From: Letharia columbiana | Lineage: Eukaryota; Ascomycota; Lecanoromycetes; Lecanorales; Parmeliaceae | Assembly: GCF_014066305.1 (NCBI RefSeq) | Contig: NW_023501046.1 | Coordinates: forward strand, 538,001 to 602,000 | Direction: 5' to 3' | DNA: 64,000 nucleotides | In this document: piece after piece, positions 25,790-37,949 of the stretch | Numbering within the stretch: the first letter of the stretch is position 1 | Layout of the letters: each line of letters starts with the position of its first letter | Notes under the pieces: model-generated | Database searches by the model: none | What the model was told of the DNA's origin: nothing | Seen by the model: only the letters and a program-made list of their open reading frames with translations | Program-made: the position numbers and the translations under genes

Positions 25790-27350
25790 TCTAAATAAGA
25801 GGAACTCGTTTAGAAGGCTATTAATAAGTATGAGGATGATTATTTTTATAGCGCTATAGCGGCCGTAGAGTATTATAATCTTAAACCGCGACGGGTATAA
25901 AGACGGCTTCGGGAATAAGCTTCTAGAAGTACTTAAACACCTATCTATATACGTCTTACTACGACTTAAGAATAGTCGCTATATAACTATATTAATCGTC
26001 TAAATAACATCGAGTATTTACTTCGACTAAATTATATTTAGAGTACTATTAAATATATTCTTAAAATCGCTTTAAATTCGTATTATCCTCTTAAATTACT
26101 CGATAAAAATTAAATTATATAATTTATAAAATAATATTTTAAATACTATAAATAAAAGTAAAAATCTCTTAGTATTAAGCGTAAGAATATATATAATATT
26201 AAGAGTATACGCGTAGCGTATAAGAAATTTCGACGAGACTATAAAGAGAAGAATATATAATATCAGGATATTTAGAATATAAACGAGACTGACTTTCGAA
26301 TTAACTGTGGAATTATCTATTATATTATTAACTATATATTCGTAAAATATATTAACGCCGTAGACTAAAGTATACCTCTATTTATAATTCTAAAAGATAT
26401 CTATATTCTATATAAATAAGATAAAAACGACTTATCTCTAAATACTATATTAATCGTTTCATCTATTAGATATTTAAATAATCGACTAGCATATAACTGA
26501 CTATTATATTTTAATATATTTTCTTATCGTCGTTAAGTGAAAGAATAAAGAATCTTAATTCTAAACGGCTTCGAATTCTACTACACCTACGAATTTTATA
26601 TATTTATCTAATAATTGAAGATCGACTTATTTATACTTTCTCTATATTCTATATATATTATATAGTTATTAGATATGAAATGCTTTTAACTATTTAAATA
26701 TTACTATATAAAGACTATAGATTCGACTATACGTCTTAAGAGTAGCGACTTTAATAGACTCGATTTTCTTATAGTATTCAATTAAATAAGAACCTAAATC
26801 TTTACGCTTAATATTATATATTCGATCTTTCGAAAGACTAGTTTTATATCTTATAACTCTAAAGTAATATTTAAAAAAATTAGAAATCTAATACCTCGCG
26901 CTATAACTCTAGACGAGTCTATATCTCTTATACTTGCCAAAACCCCTTATAAAGCCGAAGACGTTATTAAATACGATTAATGATTTAAAGAATTACTTGC
27001 TATTTAGACTTTTATTATTTTAAAGAGTATACGATAGCTATTAGCTCGATTTATAAAAGAATCTATTACTAATAACTACTCGAGATAAATTACTAAGCGA
27101 GATATTAAAACTATCTATAAAGAGGCCGTAGTTAAGCGAGTATATAAGATACTTTTAGAGATAATTATCTAGAAGGGAGGATAAATATTAATAGATTAAA
27201 TACGTAAATCTCTGACTGTAATGAAAGAAACAGCTATAGAAAAGGTGGAGAAGGCTTTAAAGCGAGCTATTTGAACTGAGGAAATTTAGTAAGAAAAGGT
27301 TGATAAGGCCATTAAGGCTTATATTCGAAAGCTGAATTATAATCTATGAA
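25790..27350 (+). pseudogene. Pogo/Fot1 transposase, RIP-inactivated
   Basis: The plus strand encodes a recognisable but stop-ridden transposase that would cut and paste the element in the nucleus. The N-terminal psq-type helix-turn-helix is readable at 25,813-25,905 (AINKYEDDYFYSAIAAVEYY, then a basic RRV...RRLR segment). Near 26,564-26,640 the DDE block around the second acidic residue reads NGFEFYYTYEFYIYLSNN, followed by a segment like the usual LPPHSTHLLQPLD. Family members have Asp where the first Asn (AAC at 26,564) stands, so a G-to-A change removed a catalytic residue. C-terminal lysine-rich residues run to about 27,350, where C1 is inserted. Many TAA/TAG stops break the frame, and no functional protein is possible. 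Confidence 0.8.
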
Positions 27351-27366
27351 AGCTAGTATATATATA

Positions 27367-28279
27367 GGTAGCGGCTACGCGTATAGCCCTTACTTATTAA
27401 ACGTATAGCCCCTATTTACTAGACGTATAGCCTCTATATACTAGGCGTATAGCCCCCCTAATCCGATTAGCGACCGCGTAAAAACTAGTAAAATCTAATC
27501 GAAAATGATAAAGAACCCGCATCTAGTCTCTTCGAGATTCTTTAATGGTAGTAGAATAAGCCTCTCTATATCTCTCCCTATAGATTTATAATATTAAACG
27601 ATTTTAATTCGTCGATTAGTAAGGTCTTTAAATAATTCCGCTATGGCGATAGCTGATTGACTGGCTACTCTCTCTACTTACTATTAAAAATACGCCTATT
27701 ATACTTAATTATCTACTATCTATCGACTAGCTGGTCTTTTTATATCTAAAATATATTAAATATAGTCTCGTTACTCTACATATAGGCCGATATAATATTA
27801 TCTCGCTATTCTCGTATAGTATTACCTCGCTATTCTCGTATAGTATTACCTCGCTATTCTCCTCTTATAGCCTATTTAGCCTACTTACCTCGCCGCCCTC
27901 CTCGTATAATATCTAGTCGTTAAGGTGGCTACTATAGCGGTTATAAACTCCCTCGCTATAACGCTTATAGTATAAAGATAGATATAGAGATAGATGTAGA
28001 GGTAGGTATAGATATACGCTCTGATTCTTATCTATTAAGCGAGGGATGTAGGCGGGCGATGGTGTAGAGAGTTGGTTCTATTACAATATCCTACTGTGAA
28101 GGTATTTAGCTCGAAGACACTAGATACGAGTTCTTTATTATTTTCGATTAGATTTCGTTAGCTTTCGCGCGGCCGCTAATCGAATTAGAGGGGCTATACG
28201 CCTAGTAGATAGAGGCTATACGTCTAGTAAATAGAAGCTATATATCTAGTAAATAGAGGCTATACGCGTAGCAGCTACC
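27367..28279. mobile_element. Family C1 (913 bp), 8-bp TSD element
   Basis: It has long inverted ends starting GGTAGCGGCTACGCGTATAG, each with about four 22-bp direct subrepeats of the type ACGTATAGCCCCTATTTACT, and is flanked by TATATATA on both sides (27,359-27,366; 28,280-28,287). The core (27,780-27,870) holds a 24-bp tandem repeat with CTCGCTATTCTCGTATAG. The core is homologous, inverted, to 41,530-41,700 in family E. The 8-bp duplication and subterminal repeats suggest hAT, with a Mutator-like origin as the alternative. It lies near the 3' end of the pogo transposase frame and has no credible gene. Confidence 0.75.
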
Positions 28280-28743
28280 TATATATATTAAAATATATTT
28301 ATTAGAATTTAAGTTATAGAACGAGATCTATATAGAATTAGAAAGGAATAATGAATTTTCGCGTCTTTAAGACTAGTGCGTCTTTGAGTTAAGGACTACT
28401 ATAAGCGAAGCGAATAGTCGAACTACGATTAGTACTTTATTACTTAATTTTTTATAGCTATTTTACTATCTAAGTCTTTCGCTAATACTCTTTTATTTAT
28501 TAATTAAAAAGTCTCTACTATTTTATTAATCTAATAAGTAATTTTAATTTAATAAAATATCTTTTTAACGTTAATATCGTTTATATTTATATTAATTAAA
28601 AGATAATTATATTAATCTTTTAGATTAACGATTTTATTAAGATAATATATCTATATCTTAATCTATTAAAGCCTTCGATAATATCTATAATCCGATATCT
28701 TATTACTTATATTCTTAAGTTTCTAACATTATTAAGACTCTTA

Positions 28744-29186
28744 TCTATAATTAGTATATATAAAAGAATAAGATAGAGCTGAGCTTGAAAACCTTGAATT
28801 TGTATATATAGCCAATCATCAATTCGTTACTACGCTCTTTGATTAGACCGGCTAAGTCACCGCGGGTAAATAAATTAGCGTCCGCAACCATCAAAATCTC
28901 TTACCCTACTTTTAACCCTTTAATAACTTTACTATTTTCTATTAAAATATTGAGATTATTTTTTTAAATTATAGAGCGTAGATTGCGCTTTTGAACACTT
29001 TAAGAATTTCGGAATTTGGTCTTATAATTATTAAAAGGCAAGGCATTCAAATATCGCTCACCAAAGATCGCTCACCAAAGACCGCTCACCAAAGACCGCT
29101 CACCAAAGACCGCTCACCAAATTTACTCGACAGCCCTGATCAAAAAAAACGATTATGAATTTAATTCATAGGCCTTTACTCGTTAT
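28744..29186. repeat. Family F repeat, copy 3, with 14-bp array
   Basis: Inserted in gypsy B; the minus B copy (about 1,230-1,260) gives the empty site. At 29,055-29,124 the unit CGCTCACCAAAGAC occurs five times in perfect 14-bp register. The other copies carry one to three units, so the array varies in number. It ends AATTCATAGGCCTTTACTCG. Confidence 0.7.
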
Positions 29187-29706
29187 AAGATAATAAAATA
29201 AAAATTAGATTTAATTCTTTAGAATTTAAGTTATTAATATTATAATTATTAGATTAGACTATTAATAAGCCTTTCTTTTATAAGATAGTTAAAGATTTTA
29301 AAAACTTTATTATATAGCTAATAGAGCTACTAAAGCCTTCTTTAATTAATATTATTCTATTAAATTCGCTTTTATTAAGCTCTCTCTTACTAGCTATATA
29401 AAAATCGTTATATCTTATCTAAATAAAAAGCTTTATATTAATAAGCTTATCTAATAGATATTTTTCTTTTATATCTAAGATCTCTATAGAGATTATAATC
29501 TACGGTAATATTATAACTTCTAATTTTTCTTTTAATTATTAATAGCTTTAGTAAGATATTAATAATATTATTTAAAGAGCTATTATCTAAGTATTATAGA
29601 ATTTATAAATATTATTTAACTTTATAGATCTTATAGAATAGCTAGAGTTATAAGGTTTATTTAAAAAGTTATTTATCTTATTAAGCGCTTTTAATTAATA
29701 AAATTT

Positions 29707-31053
29707 AATAGCGGCTACGCGTATAGCCCTTATTTACTAGACGTATAGCCCCTATTTACTAGATATATAGCCTTTATCTACTAGGCGTATAGCCCTTCTA
29801 ATCGGATTAGCGGCTACGCGGAAGCTAACGAAATTTAATTGAATATAATAAAAAATCTATATCTAGATAGTATTTTTGAGATTCTTATAAAGATACTTAA
29901 TAGTAGTAGAGTAAGCCTCTCTATCTCTTTCTATAGATTTATAATATTAAATAATTTTAATTTATCGATTAATAAGATTTTTAAATAATTTCGCTATAGC
30001 GATAATTAATTAGCTAATTATCCTCTCTACTTACTATTAAAAATATATCTATTATATTTAATTATCTACTATCTATTAACTAGCTAATCTTTTTATATCT
30101 AAAATATATTAAATATAATCTTATTACTTTATATATAAACCTATATAATATTACCTCGCTATTCTTATATAGTATTACCTCGCTATTCTCGTATAGTATT
30201 ATCTCGCTATTCTCGTATAGTATTATCTCGCTATCTTTCTCTTATAATCTATTTAATCTATTTATCTTATCGTCTTTCTTATATAATATCTAATTATCGA
30301 GATAAGTATTATAGCGATTATAAAGCTTATAATATAGAGATAGATATAGAGATAAATATAGATATACGCTTTAATTCTTATCTATAATCTTTAATATTAA
30401 AGAATATATTTAATTAATAATAGTATTTTAAACGTTTTAAATTATAGCGATTTTATATATTATTAAATATACTTTAGATAAGATATAGTTATAATTATAA
30501 GTAGAATTAATAATTATAAAAGTAAAATCTATTTAAATATCGCCTATTCTAATACGCTATATAATAATTTAAAATAAATAATTTATTAATTAATTAAATT
30601 TAATACGCTTATTTATACTCTTATTATTCTTTTTTAATTTTCCGCTATAATTATATCGTAGTTATATTTTTCTAATAAGTCTATTCTTTTTAAAAATAAT
30701 TATACGCCTTTTAAAAATAGTATAATCTTAAGATTTTATAAACTACTATATATATAGAATAAATATATTAAATAAGATATTTATTTAATTATCGAAAGAT
30801 AAAATTAAGATTATTATTATTAAGCGAAAAATATAAATAGGCGATAAGATAAAAGTTAATTTTATTATTATAAAGATATTTAACTTAAAGATATTAGATA
30901 TAAATTTTTTATTATTTTTTATTAGATTTTATTAGATTTCGCGTAATCGCTAATTTAATTAAGGGGGTTATACGCCTAGTAGATAAGAGTTATATATTTA
31001 GTAAATAAGGGCTATATATCTAATAAGTAGAGGCTATACGCGTAATTACTATC
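29707..31053. mobile_element. Family C2 (1,347 bp)
   Basis: Same inverted ends as C1, RIP-changed to AATAGCGGCTACGCG, flanked by a perfect TAAAATTT duplication (29,699-29,706; 31,054-31,061). The B fragment at about 700-740 gives the empty site. The core 24-bp repeat is present about four times at 30,140-30,240, in the same orientation as C1. C2 has some 430 bp in its right half (about 30,370-30,890) that C1 lacks. Confidence 0.75.
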
Positions 31054-31164
31054 TAAAATTTATTAGATCTTAATTACTTTAATTCTTATCTCGATAAATT
31101 CTATAGAGAAGATAAGATCGTTATAATTAGTAAAGATACTTACTTTTATAACATTTTTTTTTTA

Positions 31165-32462
31165 AATAGTGGCTACGTATATAGCCTCTACTAATTAAGT
31201 ATATAGCCTCTATTTACTAGATATATAGCCCTTATCTATTAAACGTATAATTCCTTTAATTTAATTAGCGATCGCGTAAAAGCTAATAAAATCTAATCGA
31301 AAATAATAAAGAACTTATATCTAATATTTTTAAGTTAAATATTTTTATAATAAAATATCTTATAGTAGTAAAACTAACTTCTATCTTATTATTTATTTAT
31401 ATTCTTTATTTAATAGTAATAACCCTAGCTTTATCTTTTAATAACTAAACGAATATTTTACTTAATATACTTATTCTATATATATAATAATATATAAGAT
31501 CTTAAGATTATACTATTCTTAAGAATTATATAGTTATTTTTAAGAATAAATTTATAAGAAAGATATAATTATAGCGAAAAGTTAGAAAAGAATAATAAAA
31601 GTATAAATAAGCGTATTATATTTAATTAATTAATAAATTATTTATTTTAGATTATTACGTAATATATTAAAATAGATAAGATTTAGATAAATTTTACTTT
31701 TATAATTATTAATTCTACTTATAATTATAATTATATCTTATTTGAAGTATATTTAATAATATATAAAATCGCTATAATTTAGAATATTTAGAATATTATT
31801 ATTAATTAAATGTATTTTTTAATATTAAAGACTATAAGTAAGACTTAAAGTATATATTTATATTTATCTCTATATCTATCTTTATACTATAAGCTTTATA
31901 ATCGCTATAGTAATTATCTTAATAACTAGATATTATATAAGAAGAGCGATAAGATAGATAGATTAAATAGATTATAAGAGAAGAATAGCGAGATAATATT
32001 ATATAAGAATAGCGAGATAATATTATATCGGTCTATATATAGAGTAATAAGATTATATTTAATATATTTTAGATATAAAAAGATTAGCTAATTAATAGAT
32101 AGTAAATATTTAAGTATAATAAGCGTATTTTTAATAGTAAGTAGAGAGAATAGCTAGCTAATTAGCTATCGCTATAAAGAATTTATTTAAAGATCTTATT
32201 AATTAATAAATTAAAATTATTCGATATTATAAATCTATAGAAAGAGATATAAAGAGGCTTATTCTACTATTATTAAATATCTTTATAAAAATATCGAAGA
32301 TACTAAATGCGGGTTCTTTATTATTTTTAATTAGATTTTATTAGTTTCTATACGATTACTAACTGGATTAGAGGGGCTATACGCCTAGTAGATAGAGGCT
32401 ATACGCCTAGTGAATAGGGGCTATACGTCTAGTAAGTAGGGGCTATACGCGTAGCCGCTACC
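31165..32462. mobile_element. Family C3 (1,298 bp), core inverted relative to C1/C2
   Basis: Ends AATAGTGGCTACG and CGTAGCCGCTACC. The flanks are TTTTTTTA and TCTTTTTA (8 bp, one C-to-T change). The tandem repeat AGCGAGATAATATTATAT at about 31,985-32,030 is the reverse complement of the C1/C2 core repeat, so this copy inserted in the opposite orientation. Its right end is well preserved (GGGGCTATACGCGTAGCCGC), while its left end is RIP-changed. Confidence 0.75.
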
Positions 32463-32470
32463 TCTTTTTA

Positions 32471-35400
32471 TTAAATAACTATAGAATATAGTTATTATAA
32501 AAGACTTTTTATAATTAAAGTTAATTTTAATATAGTATTAAGAGATATAGTATTACTATAATATATTATTAAATTATTAGATTTTAAGAAGCTTAATTTA
32601 TAAGTAGATAATAATATTAAGAAATAGTATAAGGTACTATTAAGATAATTTAAGAAATCGACTAAAGTAGTATTTGCTTATTTTATTATTAAGAAGTATA
32701 TCTTAATAGATATATATAATAGAAGATAGTCTTCGGGCTATATATAAGTAGTTATTTAAGTTATTAAGTCTATTAATATAGATAATATTAAAAATTGATT
32801 ATTATTTATTTATTAAGATATTATAGTAGACTTATATATTTTTATAGATCTATTATTTATTATAATATTAATTTCTTTATTTATTTAAATATTTAAATTA
32901 AAAAAAGATATATAATTTAAAATATCTAAGCTATTTTATTAAAGATTTTAATAAAGTTAACTATTATAGTAATAACGTAATAATTAAATCTTTTAATAAG
33001 ATCTTTAATAAGATTAATTAAATATTAATCGTTAAGATTAATAGAATTATAGAAATTAATTATTTAACTTTTTTTAGTTTTAGTTCTATTCGCGATAATC
33101 TTTTAATTATTAGAATAGATCTTATAATAGAGAATAATACGCTTATAATAATTAATAGTATAATTATTAATTAAATTAGTAATACGCTTCGTAAAGTAAT
33201 TATCTATTTATTATATCGCTATATCTTTAAATTATCGATTCTCTAAATATATTATATTCGATATTCTCGAATTAATTTAAGTAATTAAACTCTTTTTAAG
33301 ATAAAAGATTTTTAAGATAAGATAATTATTATTAAAGTAATAGAGGTAAGTAGCTATAGTAGTTATAAGATATCTATTATAATTAGATCGCTATTTATTA
33401 AGCTAATTATAATAATTAAATAACTTATAATTAAGCTAATTATATTAATAAGAATTAATCTAATATTTTTTAAGAGTATAATAAAGTATAAAAAGCTTAT
33501 TAAGGCGAATTATCTAAAAAAAACTTTATTAATAATTATAAAGAATAGTTATATAAAGAAGTCTATACTAACTTCGTCGATATTTATATAACTTATTAAA
33601 ATTACGATATATTATTTATATCTAAAATAAAACTTTATAAGTATTTATAAAAGAATTATTTATAAGAGCCTTTTATAGCTTAAGAGCCTTTCGTTTATTA
33701 ATTAGAAGTCTTCTATTATTAAGACTTCGATTTTATTAAAATTATTAACTCTAATTTAATTAAAAAGTTTAACTTAGATATAAAAGTTATCTTTTAAGAG
33801 TGAAATTATATTTATATCTTTATATATCTATAATTTAACGCTATTAATAAAAAGATTTATATTAATATTAGCTATAGAGTTACTCTAGTAAATAAATTAT
33901 AGCTACTAATATTATTATCTCTTATCGAAATTTAAAGAATAATCTTATCTTTTTATATTAAGAACTTAAATTTAGTTATATATAATATTAATAAATATAT
34001 TTTTATTTTAATATATATTCTTATTAATAAGATAGATAATAGTAAAATTCTCTATTATATTTAAAAAGAAATTTATCTTATTAATAATTTAAAAGCTTAT
34101 ATATTATTAGAGAATAATATTATAAATCTTAAAAAGATTATATTTAATATTATTTAAGTTAAGATATATATTAATAATTATATTATTATTATTATTATTA
34201 TTAATTAATAATATAATCTATATTAGAGATATATTATTTATATTTATAAAGCTTTAATTATAATATCTTATATAGATATTATAATGTCTATTAGCTCTTT
34301 TAAAAAACTATTTAAGAGAGATTATATTTTTAAGCTAATAGTATAGCGAAATTTAACTTTATACGCTTATCTTATAAACTTATATATTATCGAAGTTCTA
34401 ATTAAAAATAAAATTAGTTGAATCGTTTAAATTTCTAAGAAGCTTTATTTAAATATATTATATAAAATTAATTATAAAAATATCTTCTTTATAAAGCCTT
34501 CGCTAAAGTCTTTTATAGATAAATTTATTATAAGTAATTAAATTAAAAAGATAATTATTCTTATTATAATAATATTAATAAATATAATTAATAATCTCTT
34601 ATAGCTTATTTATAATATTATTATATCTTAATTAAATCTTATTAAAGAGATTAAGTTATTAAATAATATTATAATTTATAATAATAAGTATAATATTTAG
34701 ATTCTAATAAATCTAATTAATAAATTTTCTATTTTATAAAAAAATAAAAACTTTATTAAGATATTTAAAGATAATTAAATAAAGATTACGCTACGCGATA
34801 ATTAATAAAATAGATTATTAAAGTCGAATTATACTAAAATCTATTCTCTAGATATTAATAATAAAATAATAATTAATAATATATTTAACGATTTATAATA
34901 ATAAGATAAACTTAAATATATTATTAAGTTTACTTTATTTAGCTATTCTATATTTATAATTTAAAAAATACTATTAAATAATAAATAAAAGAAAAGAGCT
35001 ATAGTAGATATTAGAGATCTTAATAATCTTATTATTTTAGATATATATCTTATATTATTATAATTAGATATTATAGTAAGATTACTAGAATATATCTATT
35101 TATCTATACTTAATATAATATCTTTCTTCTATTAATAATTTATTTACTACGATAATCGCTATATACTTATTATAGTTTTTTATTAAGATTAAAAGATATT
35201 TAATATATCGATTATAAAATATATAAATTTTATAATTTATATATAGCGATAGATTAATAAAATCCTATAATTTATTAAAGACTTTATTTAAATATATATC
35301 GATAATATTATATTAATCGTATATTTATAAAAGTTATTTTAAATCTTAACTAAGTATAATATTATTATTATATTTATAAAAATCTTTTTAGAATATTTTA

Positions 35401-36526
35401 ATATTAATCTATTAAGTCGTTAAGTTAATTCTTTTAATATAATAATAATTAAGAATAAGTTAAAAGCTATTAATAAGATCGTCTATCTTAATATACTCGA
35501 TAATTTTAAATATTATTTTAGATTAATAGACTATCTAAGAAGTTTAATTTACTATTACGCTTAACTTACTAATTCTCTATAAGTATTAAAAACTCGCTTA
35601 TTTAAAGAGATATTAATTAAGAATAATTTACGTTATATTTATTTCTCTAAGCTTCGTCTATTAAAGGTTACTCTATAGAAGAAATAAAGCTTTAAAAGCC
35701 TATAGAAAGCTTTAAGTAAGCTCTTATTACTTATATACTTTAATTTAAATAAAGATCTATAAATAGATCTTAATACCTCTAAAGAATAAGATTTCGATAT
35801 ATAGATATTTTATATTAGAAAAAAATATATTATTATAGCTAATATTAAATAATTATCTAGCACTATTATAAAGCTAATTATATACTTATTAAGAATACTA
35901 ACTTCTATTAAAAAGAATTATTAATCTATAAAACTCGAGATAGTGAGATTTATATAAACTATTAAGAAGATTTAATATCTTATAGAGTCGTTTAAGTAAT
36001 CTATTATTATTTAAATTAATTATTTAGCTAAATTAATTATTTAGCTATCCTTAATATTATAAAGTAATCTTCTATTATTTTTATAATATTTATAATAAGA
36101 CTAAATATATAATTAGTATATACTTCTTAATTCCTTTATTAATTTCGCCTTAATATAAGATATAAGTCTAATAAGAAATATATTATATTAGACACTTTTT
36201 TACGCCTTATAAATATCGATAAATTAATACTATTTAAAGATTACTTAAAGTTTAATATCTTATATATCTATATTATATAAGTAATAAATTATAATAGTAT
36301 CTATAATTACTTTATTATCGTAGTAGAGATAGACGAAGCCTTTTATAATAGGCTTCTTATTAAATATAATATAGATCTATATTAGATAAGAATTATTAAT
36401 ATTATAAATATTTATATAAGAGCTTTATTATCTATATTTACTACCTACTTAATAATAATTTCTTTACTTATATACTTCTTATTTATATATATATTAAGAT
36501 TACTATATTTTTTATTAATAGTATAT
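32471..36526 (+). pseudogene. Gypsy B gag-pol remains (RT, RNase H), RIP-inactivated
   Basis: The plus strand carries the larger part of the gypsy polyprotein frame with many TAA/TAG stops. Near 34,080-34,140 a segment LLENNIINLKK resembles the aspartic-protease-like region ahead of fungal gypsy polymerases. The reverse transcriptase box is YIDN at 35,295-35,306 (YVDD-type ancestor, second Asp changed). Next come NINLLSR (usually NxxLxPKKxxF) near 35,410, a DYLRSLIYYYA segment near 35,530 matching the GLTGWLRxYIPYYAQ block, and an RNase H start IDLNTSKE near 35,770 (usually DxSKxGxG). Order and spacing are those of Ty3/gypsy. Integrase is not evident before the 3' LTR. Confidence 0.65.
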
Positions 36527-36704
36527 TATTATAGTAAGCTATCGTAATTATATAAGTATATAGTTTTATCTACCTTTATATCTATTAAGAAGATATCTTA
36601 ATAAGAATCTTAGCTTAGTATTATAAGTAGTTACTTCTTAGTAGAAGAAGAACTATCTTTACTATATATTACTCTTATATCTATATTTCTATATTACTCT
36701 TATA
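36527..36704 (+). repeat. 3' LTR of gypsy B
   Basis: 178 bp, starting TATTATAGTAAGC (TG changed to TA) and ending ACTCTTATA, followed by the target duplication ATTTA. Confidence 0.8.
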
Positions 36705-36779
36705 ATTTATTTTTTTAATTTATATCTATTAATAAGAGGGCTATCGCTATTTAATCTCTATATAAAAAATATTAAACAA

Positions 36780-36960
36780 AAATTCTTATATTATACGAGA
36801 ACTCGAATTAATTAAAAATTCTTATATTATTTCGAGATTTCGAAATAATACGAGTAAAATATTAAAATTCTTATATTATTTCGAGGTTCTGAAATAATAT
36901 AAATAAAATATTAAAAACTTTTATATTATTTTAAAATCTTAAAATAAGTATTTAAAAGCC
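36780..36960. repeat. Degraded 50-bp array of A2
   Basis: Repeats of TTATATTATTTCGAGA and AAATAATA at about 50-bp spacing, the RIP-mutated reverse complement of the array at 3,590-3,920. It shows the array was present when A2 inserted. Confidence 0.6.
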
Positions 36961-37399
36961 TCGATATTCTTTCTATTTTCTCTATCGAGGTTTTTTATAG
37001 ATTTAATAAGATCGAGTAAATAATTAATCTCGAATTTAAAGCGTAGATATAAAGATTAATATAAAATATAATATATTAAGATTTAGAAAATTAGCTTTTA
37101 AGGCTATTAAAAAGTATTATAATATTAGCCCCTTCGACTATTATATATATATCGCGTATTATTAAAGCTAGTAATTATTAGTTACTATTAGCCATCTATT
37201 TTATATATATAAATATTCGTATATCTTATAAATTAATAATTAGTCTTTTAGTTATAATTATTTAATTTCTAATATATCTAATATTCTACTTTTAATAGTA
37301 TTAGTTTCAATTTTACGCTTTATATTCGAAATTAATTATTTATCTAATCTTATTAAATTTATAAAAAATCTTAATAAAGAAAATAGAAAGAGTATTAAG

Positions 37400-37580
37400 G
37401 CTTTAAATACTCGTTTTAAGATCTCAAATAAAATAAGAGTTTTTAATATTTTACTTATATTATTTCGAGACCTTAAAATAATCTAAGAGTTTTATTAGTT
37501 TACTTATATTATTTTAAAATCTTAAAATAATATAAAGATTTTTAATTAATTCGAATTATTATATAATATAAGAATTTTAA
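37400..37580. repeat. Degraded 50-bp array of A1
   Basis: Plus-orientation remnants such as ATTATTTCGAGACCTTAAAA spaced about 50 bp apart, corresponding to 3,590-3,840. Fewer units can be recognised than in the intact element. Confidence 0.55.
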
Positions 37581-37949
37581 TTTAATATTTTTTATATAGA
37601 GATTAAATAGTAATAGCTCTCTTATTAATAAATATAAGCTAAAAAAATAGATTATCGCTATAAGATATATTTATTTATAAATAATTATTAAAGACTTAGT
37701 TTAATATTTATATTAAAAAATATAAGAATATTCGATATTATCTTACTCGCTTTCGAACTTATAATCTATTAAAAATAGAATATTAGATATATTAGAAAAG
37801 AATAATTATTATTAAAAGACTAATTATTAATTTATAGAATATATAAATATTTATATATATAAAATAGGTAATTAATAATAACTAGTAATTACTAGCTCTA
37901 GTAATACGCGATATATTATACGATAGTCGAAGGGACTAATATTATAATA

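Larger units (their letters stand above)
25652..28429 (+). mobile_element. Pogo/Fot1-type DNA transposon
   Basis: Terminal inverted repeats begin ATCGTAGTTCGACTATTCGC at each end and remain nearly identical for about 70 bp. The element is flanked by TA on both sides (25,650-25,651 and 28,430-28,431). The minus-strand B copy at about 1,550-1,610 supplies the empty site, with a single TA. TA duplication and this type of TIR fit the Tc1/mariner-pogo group. Without family C1 inside it the element is about 1.85 kb, a usual Fot1 size. It carries a dead transposase gene. It inserted into gypsy B about 80 bp after the 5' LTR. Confidence 0.85.
25392..36704 (+). mobile_element. Gypsy B: full-length Ty3/gypsy LTR retrotransposon with nested insertions
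   Basis: LTRs of 178 bp lie at 25,392-25,569 and 36,527-36,704. The target duplication is GTTTA (25,387-25,391) and ATTTA (36,705-36,709). The intact A element shows GCCCA at this place, so the two copies were mutated independently on opposite strands. After removing the pogo element, F copy 3, C2 and C3, the element is about 5.4 kb, normal for an autonomous gypsy element. Order: LTR, gag-like region, protease-like region, reverse transcriptase and RNase H on the plus strand, LTR. All frames are destroyed. The minus-strand fragment at 1-1,824 is the same family. Confidence 0.8.
25089..37297 (+). mobile_element. Family A element A2, nested in A1
   Basis: LTRs are at 25,089-25,271 and 37,115-37,297 in the opposite orientation to A1. 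The flanks are ATATT (25,084-25,088) and GTATT (37,298-37,302). The primer-binding site GATTATAAGTTCGAAAGCG follows the left LTR at 25,272, giving plus orientation. Internal sequence is 25,272-25,391 and 36,705-37,114, interrupted by gypsy B next to the hairpin arm. Removing B restores the same order seen in the intact copy at 3,244-4,277. Confidence 0.75.
24845..37949 (-). mobile_element. Family A element A1, containing 12 kb of nested insertions
   Basis: This is the outermost insertion in the right arm. LTRs are at 24,845-25,027 and 37,767-37,949 (183 bp each). The flanks are ATATT (24,840-24,844) and GTATT (37,950-37,954), a 5-bp target duplication with one G-to-A change. The left arm of the inverted repeat gives the empty site. 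A mutated primer-binding site adjoins the right LTR, so the element is on the minus strand. Its own internal sequence is only 25,028-25,088 plus 37,298-37,766. The rest is element A2 and its contents. A1's 50-bp array is visible, degraded, at 37,400-37,580. Confidence 0.75.

Noticed and set aside
28780..28880. tRNA-derived head in repeat F
   Set aside because: GGTCTA...TAGACC can form a small hairpin, but I could not fit a cloverleaf or convincing A and B boxes.
29055..29124. CRISPR array (14-bp units) and similar arrays at 27,367-27,470 and 59,456-59,757
   Set aside because: Units are contiguous tandem repeats without unique spacers, there are no cas genes, and the context is a fungal transposon.
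25392..36704. Gypsy B as a copia element
   Set aside because: The first impression came from the isolated YIDN box. The following PKK-like, WLRxYIPYYA-like and DxSKE-like blocks are in Ty3/gypsy order.
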